This document shows, in pieces, positions 37,012 to 46,040 of a DNA stretch of 64,000 nt. This stretch comes from Xylanibacter brevis ATCC 19188. Its GTDB lineage: Bacteria; Bacteroidota; Bacteroidia; Bacteroidales; Bacteroidaceae. Numbering within the stretch: position 1 is the first letter of the stretch; the number at the start of each line of letters is the position of its first letter. The stretch spans positions 199,297-263,296 of the forward strand of contig NZ_JHXM01000001.1 in assembly GCF_000621725.1 (NCBI RefSeq), written 5' to 3'. Under the pieces are notes generated by a model. That model had not been told where the DNA came from and did not search any database. It worked only from the letters and a program-made list of their open reading frames with translations. A program made the translations under genes and the position numbers.

Positions 37012-37651
37012 CTTAGCTTGAACCTTGCGTAGCCCCTCCCCTCCCATGTAGGGGAGGGGTCGGGGGTGGGGTCAGTATTGTTCTAACTGCAAATGGAGTT
37101 ACAGACCCCACCCCTGCCCCTCCCCTTGAAGGGAGGGGAGTGCCTACGTAGTCCTTGGATTTTCAACCGCACAGTACGAAATTTTTCGCTTCATAATAGT
37201 GCAATTTACACCTTTTTGAGATTTTTTATGATGCAAATATACACCTTTTTGAGATTTTTATTCTATTAGGTTTTACACCTTTTTGAGATTTTTTGCAAGG
37301 ATTTTGGCAAAAAAGAGTAAAACTTTTATTTCACTTCCACAAACCAAAAGTGTTACAGACCCCACCCCTACCCCTCCCCTACATGGGAGGGGAGTTCAGC
37401 AGATGATATATGCAATTATAGAACATACCCCAATAAGGAATCTTTCGTACTATGCGGTTGAAAATCCAAGGTCCCTGTAGGTACTCCCCTCCCATGTAGG
37501 GGAGGGGGCGGGGGTGGGGTCAGTGTTGTTCTAACTGCAAATGGAGTTACAGACCCCACCCCTGCCCCTCCCCTTCTTGCGTCCCTTCGGTAGCAAGCGA
37601 GCAGAGCTCGAGCGGAAGGGAGGGGAGTGGCTGCGCAAGGTTCAAGCTAAG
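37012..37651. mobile_element. Element E1: inverted-repeat-bounded, gene-less (MITE-like)
   Basis: The ends are inverted copies of CTTAGCTTGAACCTTGCG followed by (T/C)AGCC (37012-37034 and 37629-37651). Inside are two copies of a large G/C-rich hairpin unit (37035-37150 and 37484-37628; GGGGAGGGG ... CCCCTCCCC). There are also three copies of a TACACCTTTTTGAGATTTT unit (37207, 37240, 37274) and an inverted pair built on GGATTTTCAACCGCA. The same modules make up element E2, which carries a DUF559 gene. Short frames inside are repeat translations, not genes. Confidence 0.7.
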
Positions 37652-37656
37652 AAAAG

Positions 37657-37695
37657 AAAAAGCCCCCGAAAGTCGGGAAGGAGACTATCGGGGGC
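37657..37695 (-). terminator. Rho-independent terminator of the SusCD/TldD operon
   Basis: On the minus strand GCCCCCGA / TCGGGGGC (37688-37695 and 37662-37669) is followed by a T-run (TTTTTCTTTTC). It lies 29 bp past the stop of the TldD-like gene and next to the end of element E1. Confidence 0.85.
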
Positions 37696-37723
37696 GCGTT
37701 AGTGAGTTTTATTGGAATATGTT

Positions 37724-40700
37724 TTATCGTGGCATCTGTACGGGGAAAGGCATGTCTTGCTTAGGCTTTTTCATATAGAACTCCATGTTCTCTATGATTA
37801 TGCCCGCAGGCGTGATGAACGACGTGCCGACACCATTGATAATGGTGTTGGTGACATTCTCCTCTTTAGAGGCAGCAAGGATGTGCAGCAGATCGCTCTT
37901 CTGAACATCAGGCAGCTGGTCGGAACGAACCAGCTCCTCCTCGCCAGTAGCCACGTTGACACGATAGAGGCAAGGGTTGCATCCCGCAGGCTGACGGATG
38001 ATAAAGGCCGTCTGCAGTCCCTGGTTCTTGGCTGTCTTGCAAAGCAGTCCCTTCAGCTTAGCAAATGGTTTGGCATTGTCCACCGAGACCTTCAGTATGC
38101 CTGGGACAACAGTAGAGCCTACCGTCTGTGAGGCATTCATAAAGCGGTTGTTGCCAGTGGACGACAGACTGTTGAGGGCTGGGTAGCGTCCGTTGAGCAG
38201 TTGACGCACGAAGCCACCCTCTAGCAGTGTCAGCTCCTTGGCCGGTCTGACGCCATCGAAGTCGTATGTGTAGTTGCCAAGCAGTTTGACCGACTTGTAG
38301 ATAGGCATGTTTGTGTACTGCCTGATGGACAAGTGAGGATCCAGGATACGCTTACCTACGAGCAAGCTGGACAGGCTGCTACCCTCTTCCAGTGTACGTT
38401 TAGCCGTCAGCAATGGAAGAATCCTGGCGTTTATGACGTTACAGATGGCCGTGCCTTCAATCATTACCGGACCACTATAATAGTCGTTGACAGCCTTTGA
38501 CTGGCGTATCTGCATGAGGTGTTCGGCAAAGTTGCGAACCTCTGCCATCAGTGCCGGTGACTCGAGTTCTGCATCCGAGCATACCAACTTCTGCAGGTTG
38601 TCATGATACTCGTTGCCATCAAGGGTACGGATGCTGGCCACGACGTCGATCTCGGCAAAGCCATGATTGCTCTTTATCTTGATATTTTCCGATGTAAGCC
38701 TATACAGGGAACTGTTGCGGGCATACAGGCTGACACTTGAGTTGTAGATATCAGGATAGTCGCTGAAGATGGCAGAAAGACGCATGGCCACCTGTTTCAT
38801 CTTGCTATAGTTGATAGTGTCGGTGACGGATGGCTCGATAATCTCTGTCGGTTTCATGACCAGTATGTCGGGGATGGCCTTTTCCTCTTCCGACTGGGGG
38901 TTGTTAGCACGAAATGTCATCTTCTGCGAGAGACCGTTCAGTCCGTACTTGTACAGATAGTCAGACGCTGACCAGAACCCGTGGCGGATGTTGTTGTAAT
39001 CGACCTGATCAGTGAAGTCGATGGAGACCACCTGACCGGGCTTCATGTCGCCAATGAGCATACTGTTGCCCATCGAGAGATTCATGCTACCCGTCGTGGT
39101 AGCCGGCTGATAGGTCTCCTGCAGATTGCCGCCCAGCACCGACCGTATATACGCACTATGGTTACGACTGATGTTGTAGCTGACGAGGAATGGCGTAGGG
39201 TAACCGGGATAAGACAAGCGACTGGTGCGGTCCATCTCGTCGCTCATGGCCTGGAAGATGACATCCTCCTCCCTACTGCCGTTCAGCTCTTTGACCTCTG
39301 GTGCAGGCAGGATTTCGGGCTTCTGCAGGTTCTCCATGCGGCGCTGCGTCTCGATTTTAGAAACATAGATCATGGGAGAAGTGGCAGATACAGGCACCCA
39401 ACCAGACTCGGCGCCACACATGCCCGTGAAGGTGCTGCTCTCGTTGCCGGCAGCCGTGATGTTGGAGAACATCGATAATGGTGTGCCAATCATATCCACG
39501 CCACGTACAAGTTCGTCGGGGCGTCCGTCGGTGAACACGCGGTAAACCTCGAGTGGTGTGACATTAAACGAGTTCAGACTGCCGCCCTCGCCAGTCAGCG
39601 TGTAGCCGCTGGTGACACTCTTGAAGAAGTAGCCGTAAGCCTTGCCCTGCTTCTTTGCCTCGGCGATGAGCATTGAACGGAGCTGATCTTCGGTGTACGA
39701 CTTGGTCGTTTCGACAATCAGGTTTGACTGACGCGACACTGGGTCATTGCCACCTGTGGTACGACCGTGACCATTACTCTCGGGGAAGCCATCAAGCGGC
39801 ACACGGCTCATCAGGAAGCTCGTCAGCACACCATTGGTCACGCAATCAACACGACGGGCGCGTACGCCTTCGTCGTCATACAAGTAGTGACCGTTGAGTG
39901 CGGCACCCTTGTATTCCTTCAGCGTGGGGTTGCAGTAAACATTGAATGTCGAGGGCAGAACCAGTTCGCCAACCATCTTCTTGAACGTCTGTCCACCCTT
40001 CTTCAGGCGATGGCCTTCGAGTCGGTGACCAAATATCTCGTGAAAGAAAACACCGCTGGCCGGACCTGACAGGATAGCCGGGCCGGTGTAGGGGTCGGCA
40101 ACAGGTGCGTTCTTCAGCGCCTTCAGGCGTTCTATCATGTCCTTAGCATCACTGATCATCTGCTGTTGCGAAGGCATGTTGTCCAGCTCGTAAGCAAAGT
40201 AGTCCTTGTGCAACGGACAAGACATGCCGTCGAAAGCCTTCACCGAAGCCTGCACGATGATACGAGCCGCCTTGCGGTTTTGCACAACACGGCTACCCTC
40301 AGAGTTGGTGAAGTAGGTGCGGATGACCTGGAAGGTCAGTTCGGCTGTCCCCGCGTCAATGTCAGAATATGAGCGAAGGACACGCGTGATTTCGTTCAGG
40401 CGCTCCTTCCATTTCGCTACGTCAATCTTGGTTGCCGCAGCAGGCAGAGGTTGCTCATAGTACTGTTCAACTGGCGCCTTAGAAAAGCAAGGTGCCTTGT
40501 CTTCGTCTTCCGAACTTGTGAAGGCCTTGGCCTTGGCCGCGTTATAATTATTGACAGCAATCTGATAGCGGCGCAACACCTCCTGCCAAATGGCCTGGCG
40601 CATGGAGGGGATGACGGCACCGTTGACGGGAATGTTGATGCCTTGGCCATTGCGCTGATTATCGCCCGAGCCCTGATTCTGGTATTTGAAGTTGTCGAGC

Positions 40701-41002
40701 GCCTCGTCGCCCAGACGAATCTGTGGCGTGATTATGCGGCTGTGGGCGGTATTGACGGTAGCAGCACCGAGATTACTGCGGACGATGGTGCTCTGCTCGT
40801 CAACCAGGCGCAAGCTCATGAAGTAGGGAATATTGTTGGGCTGCTGTTGCAACTGGCTCATGTTGTAGCGGAGCTCAGTGCCCAGAGTCACTAGGAGCGA
40901 ATCGGAGTCCAGCGATTGTGCTGAGGCAACAGCGAGATTAAAGATGCACGAGAACAGAAGAAGTCGTCTCCTCATTACTACTAACAGATGGTTTGTGTTC
41001 AT
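37724..41002 (-). CDS. Secreted TldD-like metalloprotease with a second, non-catalytic TldD/E-like half
   Basis: The start at 41002 is just past the upstream stop. The annotated frame extends to 41023, and another Met at 40975 also precedes the signal MRRRLLLFSCIFNLAVASAQ. Residue numbers below count from 41023. The N-terminal half has the TldD zinc motif HEIFGH (H328, E329, H333) and a GMCGAES segment with C536, the likely third ligand. The C-terminal half (about 720-1060) repeats the TldD fold pattern (LEEGSSLSSLLVGKRILDPH, LTLLEGGFVRQLLNGRYP) but has VINARILPLL where the zinc motif should be. TldD/TldE are normally two cytoplasmic subunits; here active and inactive halves are fused and exported. 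It probably degrades peptides in the periplasm. Confidence 0.85.
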   Translation of the reverse strand: MNTNHLLVVMRRRLLLFSCIFNLAVASAQSLDSDSLLVTLGTELRYNMSQLQQQPNNIPYFMSLRLVDEQSTIVRSNLGAATVNTAHSRIITPQIRLGDEALDNFKYQNQGSGDNQRNGQGINIPVNGAVIPSMRQAIWQEVLRRYQIAVNNYNAAKAKAFTSSEDEDKAPCFSKAPVEQYYEQPLPAAATKIDVAKWKERLNEITRVLRSYSDIDAGTAELTFQVIRTYFTNSEGSRVVQNRKAARIIVQASVKAFDGMSCPLHKDYFAYELDNMPSQQQMISDAKDMIERLKALKNAPVADPYTGPAILSGPASGVFFHEIFGHRLEGHRLKKGGQTFKKMVGELVLPSTFNVYCNPTLKEYKGAALNGHYLYDDEGVRARRVDCVTNGVLTSFLMSRVPLDGFPESNGHGRTTGGNDPVSRQSNLIVETTKSYTEDQLRSMLIAEAKKQGKAYGYFFKSVTSGYTLTGEGGSLNSFNVTPLEVYRVFTDGRPDELVRGVDMIGTPLSMFSNITAAGNESSTFTGMCGAESGWVPVSATSPMIYVSKIETQRRMENLQKPEILPAPEVKELNGSREEDVIFQAMSDEMDRTSRLSYPGYPTPFLVSYNISRNHSAYIRSVLGGNLQETYQPATTTGSMNLSMGNSMLIGDMKPGQVVSIDFTDQVDYNNIRHGFWSASDYLYKYGLNGLSQKMTFRANNPQSEEEKAIPDILVMKPTEIIEPSVTDTINYSKMKQVAMRLSAIFSDYPDIYNSSVSLYARNSSLYRLTSENIKIKSNHGFAEIDVVASIRTLDGNEYHDNLQKLVCSDAELESPALMAEVRNFAEHLMQIRQSKAVNDYYSGPVMIEGTAICNVINARILPLLTAKRTLEEGSSLSSLLVGKRILDPHLSIRQYTNMPIYKSVKLLGNYTYDFDGVRPAKELTLLEGGFVRQLLNGRYPALNSLSSTGNNRFMNASQTVGSTVVPGILKVSVDNAKPFAKLKGLLCKTAKNQGLQTAFIIRQPAGCNPCLYRVNVATGEEELVRSDQLPDVQKSDLLHILAASKEENVTNTIINGVGTSFITPAGIIIENMEFYMKKPKQDMPFPVQMPR

Positions 41003-41003
41003 A

Positions 41004-42101
41004 TTATTTCTTGGCTTTTGCATCCTGTTCCTTCATGAACTTCAGACTGTTCTCCATGCCCTGAGCCTCATAGGTAGCAGACTTGACGAAGCTATTGACA
41101 TAGTTCTCGTATTTCGCCTTTTGGGCATCGTTCATCTTGGGATACTGAGCCTGCAGCAGTCCGTTGAGGATCACCTTGAAGGCATCGTTGGCGGGGACAT
41201 AGCGCACCACCTCGTCGTAGAAGTCAATGAGCTTGTCGTAGTCCTGCTCAATGACATGCAGTGCGATGCGTGGCACCAATGCGATGCCCTCGGTGGGAGG
41301 AAAATCGAGCATCGCCGTGATGAGTGCCGCCTTGCGCACGTCGTCCACCGTGTAGTCATGTTCGCGACCGCTGGCTACCAGGTACATGCCTGTACGATAG
41401 GAGTCGAGAATCATGCGTCGCGTCTGTTCTGTGCCGATATGCTTGTTCAGTCGATCAATGTCGAGCATGATCTTGTCGAAGCGTGGTGAGCGGAAGTCGG
41501 TGTTGGCCAGAACCAGTGCGAAGAACGAACGGTCGTAGCGCTGTGACTCCCACTTGTTTTTCATCATCTCGTCAATCACGGGTGCCGGGTCCTGTCCATG
41601 GTCCATCATGGCCTTAATGAGTTTCATGCCCAGTTCGTATTCCGGTTCGCTGAAGAACTTCTTCTTCATCATGGGAACAGAGTTATCGGGCTTCTGTGCC
41701 TCCTCAACGCGCTTGAGGAATTCGTCCAGACTTGAAGAGCCGCCAGTGATGCGGTTGATTTCGTCGCCATTGCCATCAAAGATAATGAACGTAGGGAAAG
41801 CCTGCACTTGGAACTTCTTCATCAGTTCGACGCCTTCACCCTTCTGCATGTCAACCTGTATGCTGACAAAACGCGAATTGAAATAGTCGCCACATTCCTT
41901 CAGTGGGAAAATCTCCTTGGCCATTTTGGCGCAAGGCACACACCACGACGTATAGCAGTCCATGAAAAGCATCTTGTTTTCCTTCTTGGCCTTGGCAACA
42001 GCCTGCTTGAAGGTGAGGCCTGTGGTGAAAGCAATGCCCTGGGCCTGGCAGATGATGGCTGAGAACAGCAGCACAACAAATAATATGTTTCTTGGCTTCA
42101 T
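41004..42101 (-). CDS. Exported thioredoxin-like protein with C-terminal extension
   Basis: A 365-residue protein with a signal peptide (MKPRNILFVVLLFSAIICQA). A thioredoxin domain (about 25-140) has the active site WCVPC (C54, C57) and the cis-proline loop FPTFIIFDGNG. The C-terminal two thirds are helical, TPR-like, with no known motif. It probably handles disulfides in the periplasm. It sits between the TlpA-type gene and the TldD-like gene with gaps under 10 bp. Confidence 0.85.
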   Translation of the reverse strand: MKPRNILFVVLLFSAIICQAQGIAFTTGLTFKQAVAKAKKENKMLFMDCYTSWCVPCAKMAKEIFPLKECGDYFNSRFVSIQVDMQKGEGVELMKKFQVQAFPTFIIFDGNGDEINRITGGSSSLDEFLKRVEEAQKPDNSVPMMKKKFFSEPEYELGMKLIKAMMDHGQDPAPVIDEMMKNKWESQRYDRSFFALVLANTDFRSPRFDKIMLDIDRLNKHIGTEQTRRMILDSYRTGMYLVASGREHDYTVDDVRKAALITAMLDFPPTEGIALVPRIALHVIEQDYDKLIDFYDEVVRYVPANDAFKVILNGLLQAQYPKMNDAQKAKYENYVNSFVKSATYEAQGMENSLKFMKEQDAKAKK

Positions 42102-42106
42102 AAGAA

Positions 42107-43468
42107 TCAGTTCTTTTTCAGTTCGGTTTCAATCAGTTGCTTCAACTCTGGCTCCGAGGGGCGTGGCGCATTGGTAGTAACGACGTTGCCCTGTCTGTCG
42201 AACACCATGAAGCGGGGAACGGCATCGATGACGTAGTCGTCAACAAGTGGGCCTTTGCGGTAGCTGATGAGCTGAACGCCTCCCATGTGTTTTTCGGTGA
42301 TCATCTTCTGCCAGGCGGCACGGTCGGTGTCGAACGAGACACTCATGAAGACAACATCCTGACCCTGGAACTCCTTCTGGAGCTGTTCGAGCATGGGAAT
42401 CTCCTTCTTACAGGGGGCACACCAGGTAGCCCATACATCAACGACAACCACCTTACCCTTGTAGTCAGAGAGCGCTTTCTGCTTTCCGTCCACATCTTCA
42501 TAGGCGAAGTCGATGGCTGGATTGCCAGGCTGGTTGACCAACCAGCGGCGCAGCAGGGCGTCGCGGCGTGCCTTCTGGTCGGCCGTAACAAAGCTACTCT
42601 CGTACTGCTTGCAGCGCACGTCACAGCTATCCAGCAAGTGGCGGTTCATGGCTTCAATCATAACCTCGCCGCGTAGCTGAGGGTCAGAGATGTAGGTCAG
42701 GGAAATAGGCAGTGTGGGACCCATGATGAAATTATAGACCCAAGCACGGCCAAAGGCATAGATGCTGATCAGATCGAAAGGAGCAGCACTGTAGTTCCAC
42801 ATGTCCATGCTATCATACTGGTAGTTGTTGAAGAGCTTCTGCAGATAGGCAGGATAGTCCGTCTTCTGGCCAAACTCAATGCCGTTGGAGAAGACGTTCA
42901 GCACATCATACTGCAGGTTGTAGGGCATGGCCTTCTTGACCCAGTTGTCAAAGTAGCTGTTGCCCGTGTTGACCTTGGCAATCAGCTGTTCGGCCAGCGG
43001 TGTGATGCTGTCTATCAACTCGTGGTAGCGCTGCGACCCCGTGCTGCGGCCCAGGGGTGTATAGTCGAGCTGGCGCAGAGGGGCCAACAAGCTGTACCAT
43101 GCAGCGAAAAACTTGTTTTCCTTGCTGAGCTTTCCATTGAAACGGATGGTGCCGTCCTTGACGGTGAAGTCGATGGTCTCGCCCTGTTTGATGTAAAGGG
43201 GGTAGAACTCGCCGTCGGCTCCCACATAGTTCACCTTGCCGATGATGCCCATGTTGGGTGTGACGTTGACCTGGAAAGAGCGGTCGGTAGAGCGGAGGCC
43301 AGCCATGGTCTTAGGTACGAGCTGACCCTTCTCGTTTTGTGCAATATAGAGCATATTGCTTTTTTGTCCCATAACGTCCTTCAGGAATGTTCCTTTCAGG
43401 CTTGCATTCTGGGCTCCCGCTGTGAGAACAGTCAGCAGGAGCCCCGTAAGAAAGAGATTTTTTTTCAT
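42107..43468 (-). CDS. TlpA-family thiol-disulfide protein
   Basis: A 453-residue protein with a signal peptide (MKKNLFLTGLLLTVLTAGAQ). An N-terminal beta domain (about 22-115) resembles the DUF4369-type region found in Bacteroidota TlpA proteins. A helical middle (120-310) follows. The C-terminal AhpC/TSA-type thioredoxin domain has KVVVVDVWATWCAPCKKEIP (C350, C353) and AVPRFMVFDRQGNV. It should act as a periplasmic thiol reductase or oxidase. It is 3 bp downstream of the lipoprotein gene. The pairing with a second thioredoxin suggests substrates or partners rich in disulfides. Confidence 0.88.
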   Translation of the reverse strand: MKKNLFLTGLLLTVLTAGAQNASLKGTFLKDVMGQKSNMLYIAQNEKGQLVPKTMAGLRSTDRSFQVNVTPNMGIIGKVNYVGADGEFYPLYIKQGETIDFTVKDGTIRFNGKLSKENKFFAAWYSLLAPLRQLDYTPLGRSTGSQRYHELIDSITPLAEQLIAKVNTGNSYFDNWVKKAMPYNLQYDVLNVFSNGIEFGQKTDYPAYLQKLFNNYQYDSMDMWNYSAAPFDLISIYAFGRAWVYNFIMGPTLPISLTYISDPQLRGEVMIEAMNRHLLDSCDVRCKQYESSFVTADQKARRDALLRRWLVNQPGNPAIDFAYEDVDGKQKALSDYKGKVVVVDVWATWCAPCKKEIPMLEQLQKEFQGQDVVFMSVSFDTDRAAWQKMITEKHMGGVQLISYRKGPLVDDYVIDAVPRFMVFDRQGNVVTTNAPRPSEPELKQLIETELKKN

Positions 43469-43471
43469 TAT

Positions 43472-44398
43472 TTATTGAATGGTTTCTATGATTTCCTTGA
43501 GGATATGATACTTCTCCATGATATAGGGATACTGACCATAGAGCGCTTCAAACTCAGCTTCATCATACGTGAGAATGGCCTGGCAGTACATCATGATGTC
43601 CATGAAGGTGCTGGCCGGCGTATAATAACTGTTAGAGGGATCAGGGCCCAGGAAGCCCACCTCCTCGACGGTGGGATGATTCCAGTCAGTGGGGTCGGCA
43701 CCTGTCACATACTGTCGGAGATAGCCCGTGTACATGTTGTAGATATCTTTTGAGGGCGACAGGTCTCTCGACACGTTGTAGAAGCGCTCCAGCTTGGCGT
43801 TATACTCATCCGTGTGCGTGATATAGTCGCCATAGAGCACGCGCAGGATAGAACCTTGCATGGCCTTCTTTTCCTTGTCGCTCATGTTGGCCAGATTAGC
43901 CACGTTAGAGATGACGAGGGTGTTGAGACCCTTGAAGGCATCATTGCCGAAAGAGCGGCTGTACATCTGGTCAACGAGCAGAATGCTGTGGATGTGCACC
44001 TTCTTAGGTGTCAGCGGCATGATGCTAGCACGCAGGTAGCGCAGAAACGCCGGAATATACTTACGAGTGGCGTAGGTGAAGTTGTCAACCACCGGTTCTA
44101 TGTTGGCCGAGGCACCTCCACCCATGGAGTAGCTCAGTGTGAGCGTCTCGTAGTGTGTGTATTCGTGTCCGAAGACGTCCACGCGCTGCTGCTGACCTAT
44201 CGTGTCGTTGGCAAACACGGGGATGTTGTAGTCCTTATAGAACTGATACATCGCGTGAGCAACCGAGTCGTCAGGGTTGTCCTGAAGCTCAAACCAGTTC
44301 TTCGTGTAGTCTGGAAACTCGGTGATCTCTTCTTCCTGGCATGCTGACAGGGCCAGTGCTGCAAGGACCGTTGCGAAGATATACTTATATGTTTTCAT
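43472..44398 (-). CDS. Metallopeptidase-like lipoprotein lacking the HExxH motif
   Basis: A 308-residue lipoprotein (signal MKTYKYIFATVLAALALSAC). Position next to SusD, size and segments such as YNIPVFANDTIGQQQ, HIHSILLVDQ and the C-terminal layout resemble the SusCD-associated putative zinc-binding metallopeptidases (Peptidase_Mx1 type). Where that family has HExxH, this protein reads GSILRVLYGDYITHTDEYNA, so it is probably not an active zinc peptidase. It may serve as a surface binding lipoprotein for the SusCD pair. Family assignment is moderate. Confidence 0.6.
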   Translation of the reverse strand: MKTYKYIFATVLAALALSACQEEEITEFPDYTKNWFELQDNPDDSVAHAMYQFYKDYNIPVFANDTIGQQQRVDVFGHEYTHYETLTLSYSMGGGASANIEPVVDNFTYATRKYIPAFLRYLRASIMPLTPKKVHIHSILLVDQMYSRSFGNDAFKGLNTLVISNVANLANMSDKEKKAMQGSILRVLYGDYITHTDEYNAKLERFYNVSRDLSPSKDIYNMYTGYLRQYVTGADPTDWNHPTVEEVGFLGPDPSNSYYTPASTFMDIMMYCQAILTYDEAEFEALYGQYPYIMEKYHILKEIIETIQ

Positions 44399-44407
44399 TG
44401 CTTTAAT

Positions 44408-46027
44408 TTAGTTTTTGATGATTGTACGTGTCTGACGGAGAAGGTTGGTCAGGGTTCCTTCGTTGAAAGTGATGGTGGCACTGGGTATTGGCATCATCCA
44501 GGCTGCCTGGTCGTACTTGAACGCACCCAGACGATAGTCGCCAATGTGATAGTACGTGTTGGAAACAGCATCGTAGGAGTAGGCCGGGTGTGTGATGGCA
44601 AAATCCTCGGCGAGCGGATAGCGGCTGTTGACTGCATAGCGACGGAGGTCGAACCAGCGGTGGCCCTCAAAGCAGAGCTCCATGCGGCGCTCGGTGCGGA
44701 TAAACTCTACCAGCTTCTCGTTGTCCGTAGGAATGTCGGCCAACTGAGCATCCGTCAGTCGCTTCTCGCGCAACTGCTGCAGGGTGGCACGTGCCTGCTC
44801 GGTCTGATTGAGCATGGCCAGAGCCTCAGCTCTGTTGAGCAGCACCTCGGCATAGCGTAAGGTGAAGATGTCGGAAGCCATATCCTGGAAGTTGTAGTCA
44901 TCGGGCTGGGGGAAGTACTTGTTGGGCAGTGGTGCCTTGTTCTTCGAACTGTTGCGGAAGAAAAACTCACGGCGCAAGTCGGTGGGCTTGAAGTTGTCCA
45001 TCAGGCTGCTGCTGGCCTTGAAGCTGCAAGCACGGTTGTCATCGCCATTCCACGAGCCGGTAGAGTCGTTGATGAAGATGAAACTGGCATTGTAAGTGCC
45101 GGTAGTGAAGATCGTCTCGCTGGAGTTGCGGTTGCTGAAGCTGTTGGCAGCATCATGCTGACGGAGGTCGGTGAGCTTGTAGCCCAGCTCCTTGAAGGCA
45201 TCAGTAGCATCGATAGCATCCTGATAGCGCTCCATATAGAGAGCCACACGCGACTTGAAAGCCTTGACAGCACCGATGCCTACACGCAATGTGAAGTCGG
45301 GGGTGTAGCCGTCCAGCTCTTTCTCGGCGGCCTCGAGGTCGGCCCATATCTGATTATAGACCTCCTTGCACGATGCCCGCTTGAAGTGCTTGTCTTCGAT
45401 AACCTCCGACACCTTCAAGGGCACGCAGAAGTCTGTATTGGCAGTAGCCTCCGAGTAAGGCATTCCATAGGCATTAGCCAGGTAGAAGTAGTAGAAAGCA
45501 CGGAGGAAGTGGGCTTCGCCGCTGACATGCTTCAGCAATGTCACCTTCTCCGTTCGTGTATCTTTACCAGTTATCTCCTGTGCCTGGAAGATGATGGAGT
45601 TTAGGGCGCCGATATGCTTGTACAGTTTGGTCCAGTCCTTATCCTCCCACTGTATGTTCTGAATACTGCTGAAGGGGTCCTCGTTCCAGTTGGCCAGCTT
45701 GCCCAACATGTAGTATGGCGTGCCTACATCCTCTGTAACATAGTCAACGAGGAACGCCTCGGCATCGTCATCGACCACGTGAATCCAGGGGAAGTAAAGG
45801 CTCTGGGCGTCCGTCGTCTCCAGTTCCGACTTGCTCATGGTTCCCTGTCCGTAGATAGCCCCCTTTCTGAAGCCCAGAAAGCCTTCGCCAATCATCAGTG
45901 CCTCGAGGTCATCCACATTTTCACAGTAGCGCTGGTCAGTAGAATACTCTTCCAGGAAGTCGCCACACGACGTCAGGAGCACGGGTGCCAGGGCCAGCAA
46001 AAGCGCATATATTGATAGTCTTTTCAT
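44408..46027 (-). CDS. SusD/RagB-family outer membrane lipoprotein
   Basis: A 539-residue lipoprotein (signal ALLLALAPVLLTSC). SusD hallmarks are LKHVSGEAHFLRAFYYFYLA with NAYG, VYNQIWADLEAAEKEL, LRYAEVLLNRAEALAMLNQT, and near the end FIRTERRMELCFEGHRWFDL followed by RRY. It caps the SusC barrel and captures substrate at the cell surface. The gene is 13 bp after SusC and 9 bp before the metallopeptidase-like lipoprotein. No glycoside hydrolase is in the operon, so peptide or other non-glycan substrates are as likely as sugars. Confidence 0.93.
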   Translation of the reverse strand: MKRLSIYALLLALAPVLLTSCGDFLEEYSTDQRYCENVDDLEALMIGEGFLGFRKGAIYGQGTMSKSELETTDAQSLYFPWIHVVDDDAEAFLVDYVTEDVGTPYYMLGKLANWNEDPFSSIQNIQWEDKDWTKLYKHIGALNSIIFQAQEITGKDTRTEKVTLLKHVSGEAHFLRAFYYFYLANAYGMPYSEATANTDFCVPLKVSEVIEDKHFKRASCKEVYNQIWADLEAAEKELDGYTPDFTLRVGIGAVKAFKSRVALYMERYQDAIDATDAFKELGYKLTDLRQHDAANSFSNRNSSETIFTTGTYNASFIFINDSTGSWNGDDNRACSFKASSSLMDNFKPTDLRREFFFRNSSKNKAPLPNKYFPQPDDYNFQDMASDIFTLRYAEVLLNRAEALAMLNQTEQARATLQQLREKRLTDAQLADIPTDNEKLVEFIRTERRMELCFEGHRWFDLRRYAVNSRYPLAEDFAITHPAYSYDAVSNTYYHIGDYRLGAFKYDQAAWMMPIPSATITFNEGTLTNLLRQTRTIIKN

Positions 46028-46040
46028 TTTGCAGTGATTT

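Noticed and set aside
37283..37480. Small frame starting MRFFARILAKKSKTF, also at 52551
   Set aside because: It is a translation of the A+T-rich repeat shared by E1 and the E2 flank, and the downstream part runs into the G/C-rich hairpin. It has no independent support.
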